The notes under the pieces: model-generated | What the model saw: the letters and a program-made list of their open reading frames with translations, nothing else | The model's database searches: none | What the model was told of the DNA's origin: nothing | In this document: positions 32,891-40,288 of the stretch, in pieces | Numbering within the stretch: the first letter of the stretch is position 1 | Layout: each line of letters opens with the position of its first letter | Assembly: GCA_900547765.1 (NCBI GenBank) | Contig: URIA01000009.1 | Coordinates: 1-52,089, forward strand | DNA: 52,089 nt | Source: an uncultured Collinsella sp. | GTDB lineage: Bacteria > Actinomycetota > Coriobacteriia > Coriobacteriales > Coriobacteriaceae | Direction of reading: 5' to 3' | Translations under genes and position numbers: made by a program

Positions 32891-35386
32891 TTAGCTGATT
32901 CCCACAAACATGCAGCCCGAGGTCGCCCCGCGTAGGCGGGCGGCGGGCTTGCGGCCGGCCTGCGCTGCTTCGACGGCACGACGGACGCGGGAGACGGCAC
33001 GGCCCACCTCATCCGTCTCGAGCAGCGTTCCGTCCACCATGAGACGACGCACGCCGGCATCGAGTAGCTGAGGAACCTGTGGCGTGAGGTCGATGGGGTA
33101 GGCGTCGTACAGGCGAGAGCGGCCGTGGATGTCGGTGCGGACGGGCATGACCTTTCCGTCGATATTCTTGAGCGAGAGCTTGCGGGCACGCAGGCGGCAG
33201 TTGGCACAATCGTGGATGCAACTGTTGGCAACCTGCAGAATGCAATGCTCGCTTGTCATGACGCGCGGGCGGCCAAAGACGGTGATGCCTAGAGCCGCGG
33301 GCGCGGCGGCGCCGAGCGAGACAATCTCGTCGAGCGTGATCTCGGGCGAGAGCCAAAACGCACCGGCTCCGCGCTCGGCAAGCGCCTCCATGCAGGGCGT
33401 GTTGTGCACCGGCAGGCAAGAGCGAATCTCGGCCGTGGCGCCAACCTGGGCGGCCAGGGCAAGCTCAGAGATGTTGCCAATAGCGACCGTGGCGCCGGCA
33501 ACAACCCATGGGTCAACGCGGACGTGGTCAACGGCGCGGCAGACCTCATCGAGCACGGGTACGATGTCCTGCTCAAACGTATCGGCGGGGGAGAGCTTGG
33601 CCGCATCGAGTGCGTCGGTGGTCATGTAGATGCGCGTTGCACCCTCCGCCCGCGCTGCCTCGGCGGCCTCGAGCGAGGTGACGGTGGCGCAGATCTGCGG
33701 CTCGTCGCGGTAGTGCTCGGGCGCGGGGCGGGAATCACTGGTGACAATCGCCGGCAGCTCGAGCGTTTTCGCGCGCTCCGCGTACGGCGCCAGAATGGCT
33801 TCTTCCAGCGCCTTGCAAGCGGCGGCGCGCACCTTGTGCACGGCGGAGAAGCCCATGCCGCAGCCGGCGTCGAGCGAAACGTCAAAGCTCGCTGCCTCAA
33901 AGGGCGAGGAGCCCATGCGGCCCACATGCTCAACCAGGTCTGCCGCCTCGACGGCGCGGGTCTTGGCGGCCTCGACGGTGAAGCCCGTGGCGGCGGCGGT
34001 GAGCGTGGGGTTGTCACAGCAGGTGAGTGTGACGGTAAACGGCTCGCCCAGGCGCGCCACGACGGACACATCAACAGCTCGGCGGCGCAGCACATCGCGC
34101 TTGAGCGCGGCGCCGGCGGCGTCGATGGCACGCTGGCTGCGAATCACGCGGACGCGGCAGCCCTCGGGCATGCTACGGGGCACGCGACACTCGATAACAT
34201 CGCCGGCAGCGGCATCATCGGCGGCGATGGTGGTCAGGAATTGGTCGAACTCATCGTCGTGGCGAAGCTCCAGCAGGTCGCCCTTGCCCACGGGCTCAAA
34301 CAACTCAATGCGGGCGATGGCGGCGCGGCGACGGCGGTCGTCGGGCTTGAGGCCGCGCACATCGCGGTTGGCCAGGCGGCTGCCCAGCACCGTGCCCACG
34401 ATCTGGCCGCGGTTGTTGGAACGTTCATAGCTCATCATCTCGTCGCCCGAGGTGCCGTCCTGATAGGCGTGCGTAAAGTCACGGTTAAAGCAGCGCTTGA
34501 GCTGGCGCTGGCGGGCGGCTTTCTCGTCCTTAGAGGTCGAAACATCGGCCAGCATATCGTCAATCTGATGACGATACACGTCGACGATGGAATACACGTA
34601 ATCGGGAGCCTTCATGCGGCCCTCGAGCTTGAGCGATGCGGCGCCGGCGTCATACAGACGGCGAACAAGCTGCGAAGTGTTGGTGTCGCGCGGGCACAGC
34701 GCGCGCTCGCGACCGGCGGGGGAGAGCGTGCGGCCGTTCTCGTCGATCAGCTCGTAGGGCAGGCGGCAGGGCTGGGCGCACATGCCGCGGTTGGCCGAGC
34801 GGCCCGCCATGGCAAAGCTCGACAGCAGGCACAGACCCGAGTAGCAAAAGCAGATGGCACCGTGGCTAAAGACCTCGAGGTCGACATCGGGCGCGGCGTC
34901 GTGGATGGCGGCGATCTCGTCGATGGAGAGCTCGCGCGAGAGGGTCACGCGGTCGGCGCCCTGCTCGCGGCACCAGATGGTTCCGCGGTCGTCATGGATG
35001 TTCGCCTGGGTCGAGATATGCGTCTCGATGCCGGGCATCGTGCGCTTGACCTCAAAGAACAGACCCCAGTCCTGGATGATGAAGGCGTCGGCGCCCAGCG
35101 TGGAGCAGCGATGGATGAGTTGCAACGCATCGGCCATCTCGGACTGCTTGATGACGATGTTGACCGTGACGTAGACGCGCGAGCCGGCCAGGTGTGCAGC
35201 GCGGCAGGCCTGCTCAAAGGCCTTGTCGGTAAAGTTCGTTGCCTTGCGGCGGGCGTTGAAGCTGCCCATGCCACAGTAGATGGCGTCTGCCCCGGCAGCG
35301 AGTGCGGCGGCGAAGGGCTCCGGGCCTCCGGCGGGGGCCAAGAGCTCGGGTCTACGGTTGGTGGTTCGACTGGCGGTTGCGGTCAT
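32891..35386 (-). CDS. U32 family peptidase-like protein (RlhA/YhbU type, long form)
   Basis: The 831-residue protein starts with ELLAPAGGPEPFAAALAAGADAIYCG, a TIM barrel entry. The U32 signature is EVFSHGAICFCYSGLCLLSS near residue 175, followed by NRGMCAQPCRLPY. A long insert (about 380-600) of DUF3656 type comes next, and the C-terminal part has SCIHDCANCRLRA, cysteines that could hold an iron-sulfur cluster. E. coli RlhA, of this family, hydroxylates 23S rRNA cytidine 2501; an rRNA-modification role would fit the neighbouring pseudouridine synthase. Protease activity is unproven for such members. Confidence 0.88.
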   Translation of the reverse strand: MTATASRTTNRRPELLAPAGGPEPFAAALAAGADAIYCGMGSFNARRKATNFTDKAFEQACRAAHLAGSRVYVTVNIVIKQSEMADALQLIHRCSTLGADAFIIQDWGLFFEVKRTMPGIETHISTQANIHDDRGTIWCREQGADRVTLSRELSIDEIAAIHDAAPDVDLEVFSHGAICFCYSGLCLLSSFAMAGRSANRGMCAQPCRLPYELIDENGRTLSPAGRERALCPRDTNTSQLVRRLYDAGAASLKLEGRMKAPDYVYSIVDVYRHQIDDMLADVSTSKDEKAARQRQLKRCFNRDFTHAYQDGTSGDEMMSYERSNNRGQIVGTVLGSRLANRDVRGLKPDDRRRRAAIARIELFEPVGKGDLLELRHDDEFDQFLTTIAADDAAAGDVIECRVPRSMPEGCRVRVIRSQRAIDAAGAALKRDVLRRRAVDVSVVARLGEPFTVTLTCCDNPTLTAAATGFTVEAAKTRAVEAADLVEHVGRMGSSPFEAASFDVSLDAGCGMGFSAVHKVRAAACKALEEAILAPYAERAKTLELPAIVTSDSRPAPEHYRDEPQICATVTSLEAAEAARAEGATRIYMTTDALDAAKLSPADTFEQDIVPVLDEVCRAVDHVRVDPWVVAGATVAIGNISELALAAQVGATAEIRSCLPVHNTPCMEALAERGAGAFWLSPEITLDEIVSLGAAAPAALGITVFGRPRVMTSEHCILQVANSCIHDCANCRLRARKLSLKNIDGKVMPVRTDIHGRSRLYDAYPIDLTPQVPQLLDAGVRRLMVDGTLLETDEVGRAVSRVRRAVEAAQAGRKPAARLRGATSGCMFVGIS

Positions 35387-35684
35387 ATCCTGCCTTTCAA
35401 AATGCTCAGATAATCAAAAGTATAGTGGTGCCATCGCGGCAGGCGATGCCCGTGCTCTAAGCGGGATAAAGTCTTCAGCAGCTTGGACTGGCTGCTTCAT
35501 ATGAGAACCGTTCAGCGGTCCGGGGAAACCGTTGGGCGATAAAATATTCTCGAAGGCTGATAATTATCTTGCATCGGGCAAACTCATCCCCTACTATCCC
35601 AATCAAGCGCGGTGTTCAGACCGAACTGTGCCTCCCGGTGTGAACGCCGCGCTCCCGTTCCCTTTTACTTGTAAGGAGAAAAAC

Positions 35685-36062
35685 ATGAGCAAGACCGTCG
35701 TGTCTTCCGATAACGCACCCGCAGCCATCGGCCCGTATTCCCCCGGTATCCAGACTGGCAACATGGTGTTCCTGTCCGGCCAGCTGGGCATCGACCCCGC
35801 AACCGGTAAGATGCCCGAGGGCGTCGAGGCCCAGGCCAAGCAGTCCCTTGCTAACGTCGAGGCCCTGCTGACCGCTGCCGGCGCCACGTTTGCCGATGTC
35901 GTCAAGACCACGGTCTACCTGGCCGACATCGCCGACTTTGCCGCCGTGAACGAGATTTACGCCTCCAAGTTCGAGGCTCCGTTCCCCGCGCGCAGCGCTT
36001 TCCAGGTTGCCGCCCTTCCGGCTGGCGGTCTGGTCGAGATCGAGGTTGTCGCCGCTCTCTAA
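35685..36062 (+). CDS. ridA: RidA family imine/enamine deaminase
   Basis: RidA hydrolyses reactive 2-aminoacrylate and related imines formed by PLP enzymes. The 125-residue protein shows AIGPYSPGIQTGNMVFLSGQ near residue 14 and the C-terminal PARSAFQVAALPAGGLVEIE with the conserved arginine and glutamate of the active site. The ATG at 35685 follows AAGGAG; an open frame upstream lacks homology. The DpaL encoded at 50534 would release 2-aminoacrylate, which gives RidA a possible local role. A terminator follows. Confidence 0.94.
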   Translation: MSKTVVSSDNAPAAIGPYSPGIQTGNMVFLSGQLGIDPATGKMPEGVEAQAKQSLANVEALLTAAGATFADVVKTTVYLADIADFAAVNEIYASKFEAPFPARSAFQVAALPAGGLVEIEVVAAL

Positions 36063-36091
36063 GGTGTTGGTAACAACTAAACATGACATGC

Positions 36092-36130
36092 AAAAAGACC
36101 CTGCAGCGCGTGCGAGCTGCAGGGTCTTTT
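36092..36130. terminator. Bidirectional terminator between ridA and the YheO-type gene
   Basis: AAAAGACCCTGCAG pairs with CTGCAGGGTCTTTT around a short loop, with A and T tracts on both sides. The two genes converge here. Confidence 0.92.
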
Positions 36131-36184
36131 GTCAAGCGATGCGACAAAAATGATCCGTTTCCCTTCGTCCCCAAGGGATCACGT

Positions 36185-36841
36185 TTAGCCCTCCTTGCGG
36201 ACTTTTTGCAGGTAGCGGTACACGCTGGGCTCCGAGATGCCCAACGCGGTGGCAGCGCAGGCCACGGCGCCCTTGAGCATGAACACCCCGTTGCCGTTGA
36301 GGTGGCGAATGACGTCCACGCGGTCGCTCTGACCAAGCGACGCTACATCCAGCCCGCGCGCGCTCAGCAACTCGGCAATGCTGCGGTCGATGAGCTCCTG
36401 GGTGGACTCCGAAAGGCTTTCGACCTCGATAGGGGCGGGCTCCGTGCGCGTCGGCGCTGCGTCGAAGCACGCCATGAGCTGCTGCGCCATGGCGTTTATG
36501 GAGCGTACGGTCGAGAGGTCGGTGTTGACGCAGAGCATACCGACGATCTCGTCATCCTCGCGGATAAAGAACGTCGCGGACTCCAGCGTCTTGCCTCCGG
36601 CGCCGCGGCCCTCGTAGCCCGTAATAAACGGCAGGTCGCGATACTTGGGGTCGTGCATGATCTTGAGCGCCAGATCGGTGGCGGGACCGCCGACCTTACG
36701 GCCGCTCACAATGCCGTTGCGAATATCGACGATGGCGTGGTCGGGATCCGAGAAATCGTGCAGCACGATCTCGCTGTTCTTACCGAGTATCTGCTCCAGG
36801 AAATCGACCATCGGCAAAAAGCGGCGTACGGTCTCGTTCAC
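36185..36841 (-). CDS. YheO-type transcriptional regulator, PAS-like plus HTH (first copy)
   Basis: The 218-residue protein has an N-terminal YheO/PAS-like domain (NSEIVLHDFSDPDHAIVDIR, then NGIVSGRKVGGPATDL) and a C-terminal HTH with ALGISEPSVYRYLQKVRK at the end. E. coli DauR, of this family, represses a D-amino acid catabolic gene. The start is the GTG at 36841-36839 with AAAGGAG six bases before it; upstream ATGs lack a ribosome binding site. It is divergent from the purine permease gene across 352 bp and is a likely regulator of that cluster. A paralogue lies at 49603-50256. Confidence 0.85.
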   Translation of the reverse strand: MNETVRRFLPMVDFLEQILGKNSEIVLHDFSDPDHAIVDIRNGIVSGRKVGGPATDLALKIMHDPKYRDLPFITGYEGRGAGGKTLESATFFIREDDEIVGMLCVNTDLSTVRSINAMAQQLMACFDAAPTRTEPAPIEVESLSESTQELIDRSIAELLSARGLDVASLGQSDRVDVIRHLNGNGVFMLKGAVACAATALGISEPSVYRYLQKVRKEG

Positions 36842-37193
36842 GGGCAACTCCTTTGGGTGAAATCGGAAATGTTCATAACAATTTTTTCTCATGGTAACAC
36901 GGTGTCTATTGACTCGCATATTCGCAGGTACATTGCGTAATACAGACGAGCGGTAGGATTTTGGCGGTAAACGGTTGACCAAAAGAAAAGTTAGATGTTA
37001 TTTTGACCGGACACTTTCCTGACCTGCGGAAATGCATTGTCTCAGCTTAAGAATAGTCTGATAACAAAAAATTATTATTGAGAATGAGAATCATCTTTAA
37101 TAAGATATGCAACGAAGGCACAACCTCAACCCCGCACTGCGTCACAATAGAGCGTTAGATGCGAAAACAACTACTTCGAGGATTGGTGGTCAA
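36842..37193. other. Divergent intergenic region between YheO-type gene and purine permease
   Basis: It is AT-rich compared with its surroundings and should hold two promoters. Visible features are GATAACAAAAAATTATTATT at 37059-37078, a Fur-like stretch after it, and short repeats of GTAA and TTGACC near 36970-37010. No open frame in it is convincing. Confidence 0.45.
37078..37095. promoter_or_regulatory. Fur-box-like sequence upstream of the purine permease
   Basis: GAGAATGAGAATCAT matches the Fur hexamer pattern GATAATGATAATCAT at 13 of 15 bases. It lies about 100 bases before the permease start. It could be an iron-regulator site or chance in AT-rich DNA. Confidence 0.35.
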
Positions 37194-38588
37194 ATGACCC
37201 AGGAGACGGTTACGAACGGCACTGAAGCCCTGTTCACTCGCGAAGGCATGCCTCCCGTTAAGGAAATGATCCCGTGTGCCCTTCAGCACGTACTGGCATC
37301 GTTTGCCGGTATCATTACCCCGGCTGTCATCATGGCCGGCGTCTACGGCTTTAATAGCCAGCAGAGCACCGATATCATTCAGGTCGCGCTCATTCTTTCG
37401 GCGATCGACACGGCCCTTCAGGCTTTCGCTCCCTTCCGTCGCATCGGCGGCGGCCTGCCCATCGTCATGGGCGTTTCGTTCGCGTTCCTCCCGGCCCTGC
37501 AGGCCATGGGCGCCTCGGGCTTTAGCTTTGGCGCGCTGTTGGGAGGCGAGATCGTCGGCGGCGCCGTCGCGGTCCTCTTTGGTCTGGCCTACAGCAAGAT
37601 CAAGTGGCTGTTCCCGCCCGTCGTGACCGGTACGGTCATCTTCTCCATTGGCGTCTCTCTCTATCCCACGGCCGTCAAGTACATGGCCGGTGGCATGGGC
37701 ACGCCGCTGTGGGGCACCCCGCAGGCATGGTGCGTCGCTCTTATCACCTTCGCCGTGGTCTTTGCGCTCGCCAACTTTGGCAAGGGCACGCTCAAGCTGG
37801 GCTCCGTATTCTTTGGCATGATCGTCGGCATGATTGTCTCCATCCCCTTTGGCATGATCGACTTCTCCAGCGTCGCTACCGCCCAGGTCTTCGCGCTTCC
37901 CAAGCTCATGCCCTACGCGCTCGAGTTTGATCCCGAGGTCTGCATTACCCTCGCCGTCGTGTTCCCCATGGTCGCCATTCAGGTTATCGGCGACGTCTCC
38001 GCCGCCTGCCTGGGCTCCATCGACCGTATGCCCACCGAGCGCGAGCTCTCCGGCGCTATCGTGTCCCAGGGCCTCACCTCTATGATCGGCGGCCTGCTGG
38101 GCGGTCTTCCCACCAGCGCCCTTGGCCAGAACGTGGGCATCATCTGCTCCAACAAGGTCGTCAACAAGTGGGTCTTTGTGATCATCGCGGCCGTCTTTGC
38201 CATCGCTGGTTTGTTCCCGCAGCTCTCTGCCGTCCTTTCCGCTATCCCGCAGCCCGTCATCGGCGGCGCGACCGTCGGCGTCTTTGGCACCATCACCATG
38301 AACGGCGTGCGCATGTTCACCCGCGAGGGCCTCACGCAGCGCACTACCACCATCGTCGGTACCTCCGTCGTCTTTGGCCTGGGTATCTGGATGGCCAGCG
38401 GTTGCCTTGCCGGCGAGGGTATGCCCGCCTGGGTATCCACCGTCATCGGCTCCAACGCCGTGACCCCCACCGCCATCATGGCCATTGTCCTTAACCTGAT
38501 TCTTCCGCAGACGCCGGTCGTGGCTCAGCACATCGATGCCGCCAAGGACGCTGCCGTGGATCTGGTCTTGCCCGAGAGCAAGAAGTAA
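37194..38588 (+). CDS. Nucleobase:cation symporter-2 family purine permease (xanthine/urate type)
   Basis: The 464-residue membrane protein has about 14 hydrophobic segments. QHVLASFAGIITPAVIMAG near residue 30 is typical of the NCS2/NAT family, and ALGQNVGIICSNKVVNKW near residue 312 matches the substrate-binding signature region of the xanthine-urate branch. It should import xanthine or urate with protons or sodium. The ATG at 37194 is used; the frame is open to 37107 but without homology. It leads the purine cluster, so the substrate is likely what the downstream enzymes oxidise. Confidence 0.9.
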   Translation: MTQETVTNGTEALFTREGMPPVKEMIPCALQHVLASFAGIITPAVIMAGVYGFNSQQSTDIIQVALILSAIDTALQAFAPFRRIGGGLPIVMGVSFAFLPALQAMGASGFSFGALLGGEIVGGAVAVLFGLAYSKIKWLFPPVVTGTVIFSIGVSLYPTAVKYMAGGMGTPLWGTPQAWCVALITFAVVFALANFGKGTLKLGSVFFGMIVGMIVSIPFGMIDFSSVATAQVFALPKLMPYALEFDPEVCITLAVVFPMVAIQVIGDVSAACLGSIDRMPTERELSGAIVSQGLTSMIGGLLGGLPTSALGQNVGIICSNKVVNKWVFVIIAAVFAIAGLFPQLSAVLSAIPQPVIGGATVGVFGTITMNGVRMFTREGLTQRTTTIVGTSVVFGLGIWMASGCLAGEGMPAWVSTVIGSNAVTPTAIMAIVLNLILPQTPVVAQHIDAAKDAAVDLVLPESKK

Positions 38589-38604
38589 CCAATTCGGTGC
38601 TATT

Positions 38605-38678
38605 CGTCGGCGGACGCATCGCCTCGTCCGCCGACGTCATGCGGCGCCAAGCCGCACTTCAAAGGGTTTGTCCCTTTG
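38605..38678. promoter_or_regulatory. Three consecutive hairpins between permease and ssnA
   Basis: CGTCGGCGGACG at 38605-38616 pairs perfectly with 38625-38636; TGCGGC pairs with GCCGCA at 38640-38656; CAAAGGG pairs with CCCTTTG at 38660-38678. The first lacks a T tract. They may be a weak terminator followed by a structured leader for ssnA. Confidence 0.5.
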
Positions 38679-38783
38679 GTGAAGCGTTGACGGGAGAGGG
38701 CCCGTTTCCGGTGTAGGCCGGCGCTTCGCACTCCGCCATGTCAGAGGTGTCAAACCCCGCCCCTGATGTTGAAGGGAGCATCC

Positions 38784-40139
38784 ATGCTTCTGGTCGCTAA
38801 CGGTTCCGTTTTTACCCGCAACGCTCAGACCCCGTTCATTCCAAACGGTGCGGTCGCCATTGACGGAGATACGATCGTCGAAGTGGGCCCCGAGTGCGAG
38901 CTCAAGGCCAAGTACCCGGATGCCGAGTACGTCGACGCCCAGGGCAACCTCATCATGCCCGGACTCATCAACTGCCACACCCACATCTACTCGGGTCTGG
39001 CCCGCGGCCTTGCCATTAAGGGCTGCAACCCCACCAACTTCCTGGAGAATCTTGAGCAGCAGTGGTGGAAGATCGATGACAACCTGACGCTCGACGGCAC
39101 CAAGGCCAGCGCCTATGCCACGATTCTTGACTCCATCCGCGATGGCGTCACCACGATTTTCGATCACCACGCGAGCTTCTGCGAGATCCCGGGTAGCCTC
39201 TTTACCATTAAGGATGCAGCTCAGGAGCTGGGCATGCGCTCGTGCCTGTGCTACGAGGTCTCCGACCGCCGTGGCCAGGAAAAGTGCGACCAGGCCATTG
39301 CCGAGAACGCCGAATTTGCCCAGTGGGCCGCCAAGGAGCGTCGCGATAACGACAACCATATGATCGCCGCCATGTTTGGCGGTCACGCCACCTTTACGCT
39401 GTCGGACGAGACCATGGACAAGATGGCCGAGGCCAACAACGGCCTGACCGGCTTCCACATCCATGTGTGCGAGGGCATGAATGACGTGTGGGATTCCCGC
39501 CTCAACCGCGGCGGCATCAGCCCCGTCGAGCGCCTGCTGCAACACAACCTGCTGGGTCCCGACACCATGCTCGGCCACTGCATCCACGTGACGCCCGCCG
39601 AGATGGACATCGTCAAGGAGTCCGGCACCTGGCTCGTCAACAACCCCGAATCCAATATGGGCAACGCCGTGGGCTGCGCCCCCGTGCTTGAGTTCTTCCG
39701 CCGCGGCATCCCCGTGTGCATGGGCACCGACGCCTACACCCACGACATGCTCGAGAGCCTCAAGGTCTTCCTGATCATTCAGCGCCACAACGCCGCCATG
39801 CCCAACGTCGGCTGGTGCGAGGCCATGACCATGCTGTTCGAGAACAACGCCAAGATGGCGAGCAAGTACTTCGATCGCAAGCTCGGTGTGCTCGAGGCCG
39901 GCGCTGCCGCCGACGTCATCGTTATGGACTACAAGCCCTTTACGCCGCTGAGCGAGGAGAACATCGACGGCCACATGCTCTTTGGCATGATGGGCAAAAA
40001 CTGCCGCACCACCATCATCAACGGCCGCGTCCTGTACAAGGATCGCGAGTTCGTTGGCATTGATGAGGACAAGATCAACGCGTGGACCATGGCCGAGTCC
40101 AAGAAGCTCTGGAGCACGCTCAACGATCGCACCTACTAA
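38784..40139 (+). CDS. ssnA: SsnA-type amidohydrolase of the purine cluster
   Basis: The 451-residue metal-dependent hydrolase of the amidohydrolase superfamily has the metal motif NCHTHIYSGLARG near residue 65, FHIHVCEG near 222, GHCIHV near 255 and GTDAYTHD near 314. In E. coli and gut anaerobes ssnA belongs to the xdhD-ygfK purine breakdown set, where it is thought to deaminate or open a purine-derived ring; the exact reaction is not settled. The ATG at 38784 has AAGGGAG six bases upstream; the ATG at 38766 would overlap that site. Confidence 0.9.
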   Translation: MLLVANGSVFTRNAQTPFIPNGAVAIDGDTIVEVGPECELKAKYPDAEYVDAQGNLIMPGLINCHTHIYSGLARGLAIKGCNPTNFLENLEQQWWKIDDNLTLDGTKASAYATILDSIRDGVTTIFDHHASFCEIPGSLFTIKDAAQELGMRSCLCYEVSDRRGQEKCDQAIAENAEFAQWAAKERRDNDNHMIAAMFGGHATFTLSDETMDKMAEANNGLTGFHIHVCEGMNDVWDSRLNRGGISPVERLLQHNLLGPDTMLGHCIHVTPAEMDIVKESGTWLVNNPESNMGNAVGCAPVLEFFRRGIPVCMGTDAYTHDMLESLKVFLIIQRHNAAMPNVGWCEAMTMLFENNAKMASKYFDRKLGVLEAGAAADVIVMDYKPFTPLSEENIDGHMLFGMMGKNCRTTIINGRVLYKDREFVGIDEDKINAWTMAESKKLWSTLNDRTY

Positions 40140-40155
40140 TTCACAAGTAGATTCG

Positions 40156-40214
40156 CGCGCGTCGGATGTTTCGCCGCATCCGACGCGCGTATAGGCGACC
40201 TCCGCGGGGTCGCC
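40156..40214. terminator. Strong hairpins between ssnA and ygfK
   Basis: CGCGCGTCGGATG at 40156-40168 pairs perfectly with 40177-40189, and GGCGACC at 40194-40200 pairs with GGTCGCC at 40208-40214. No T tract follows either one, so they may be an mRNA stability or translation element rather than a full terminator. Confidence 0.5.
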
Positions 40215-40288
40215 GGCGCTGTGCTAGCGCTACACCGTATTTGCGCCCGCCGCGCGGTCTCGCCGGGCGTTACAGAGAGGAGCTCACT

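Noticed and set aside
33404..35413. A 669-codon plus-strand open frame opposite the U32 gene
   Set aside because: Its composition is that of a mirror frame, and the U32 signature and cysteine motifs are clear on the minus strand.
38605..38780. Purine or xanthine riboswitch before ssnA
   Set aside because: The stems do not show the conserved loop bases of the purine riboswitch, and I cannot match another class by eye.
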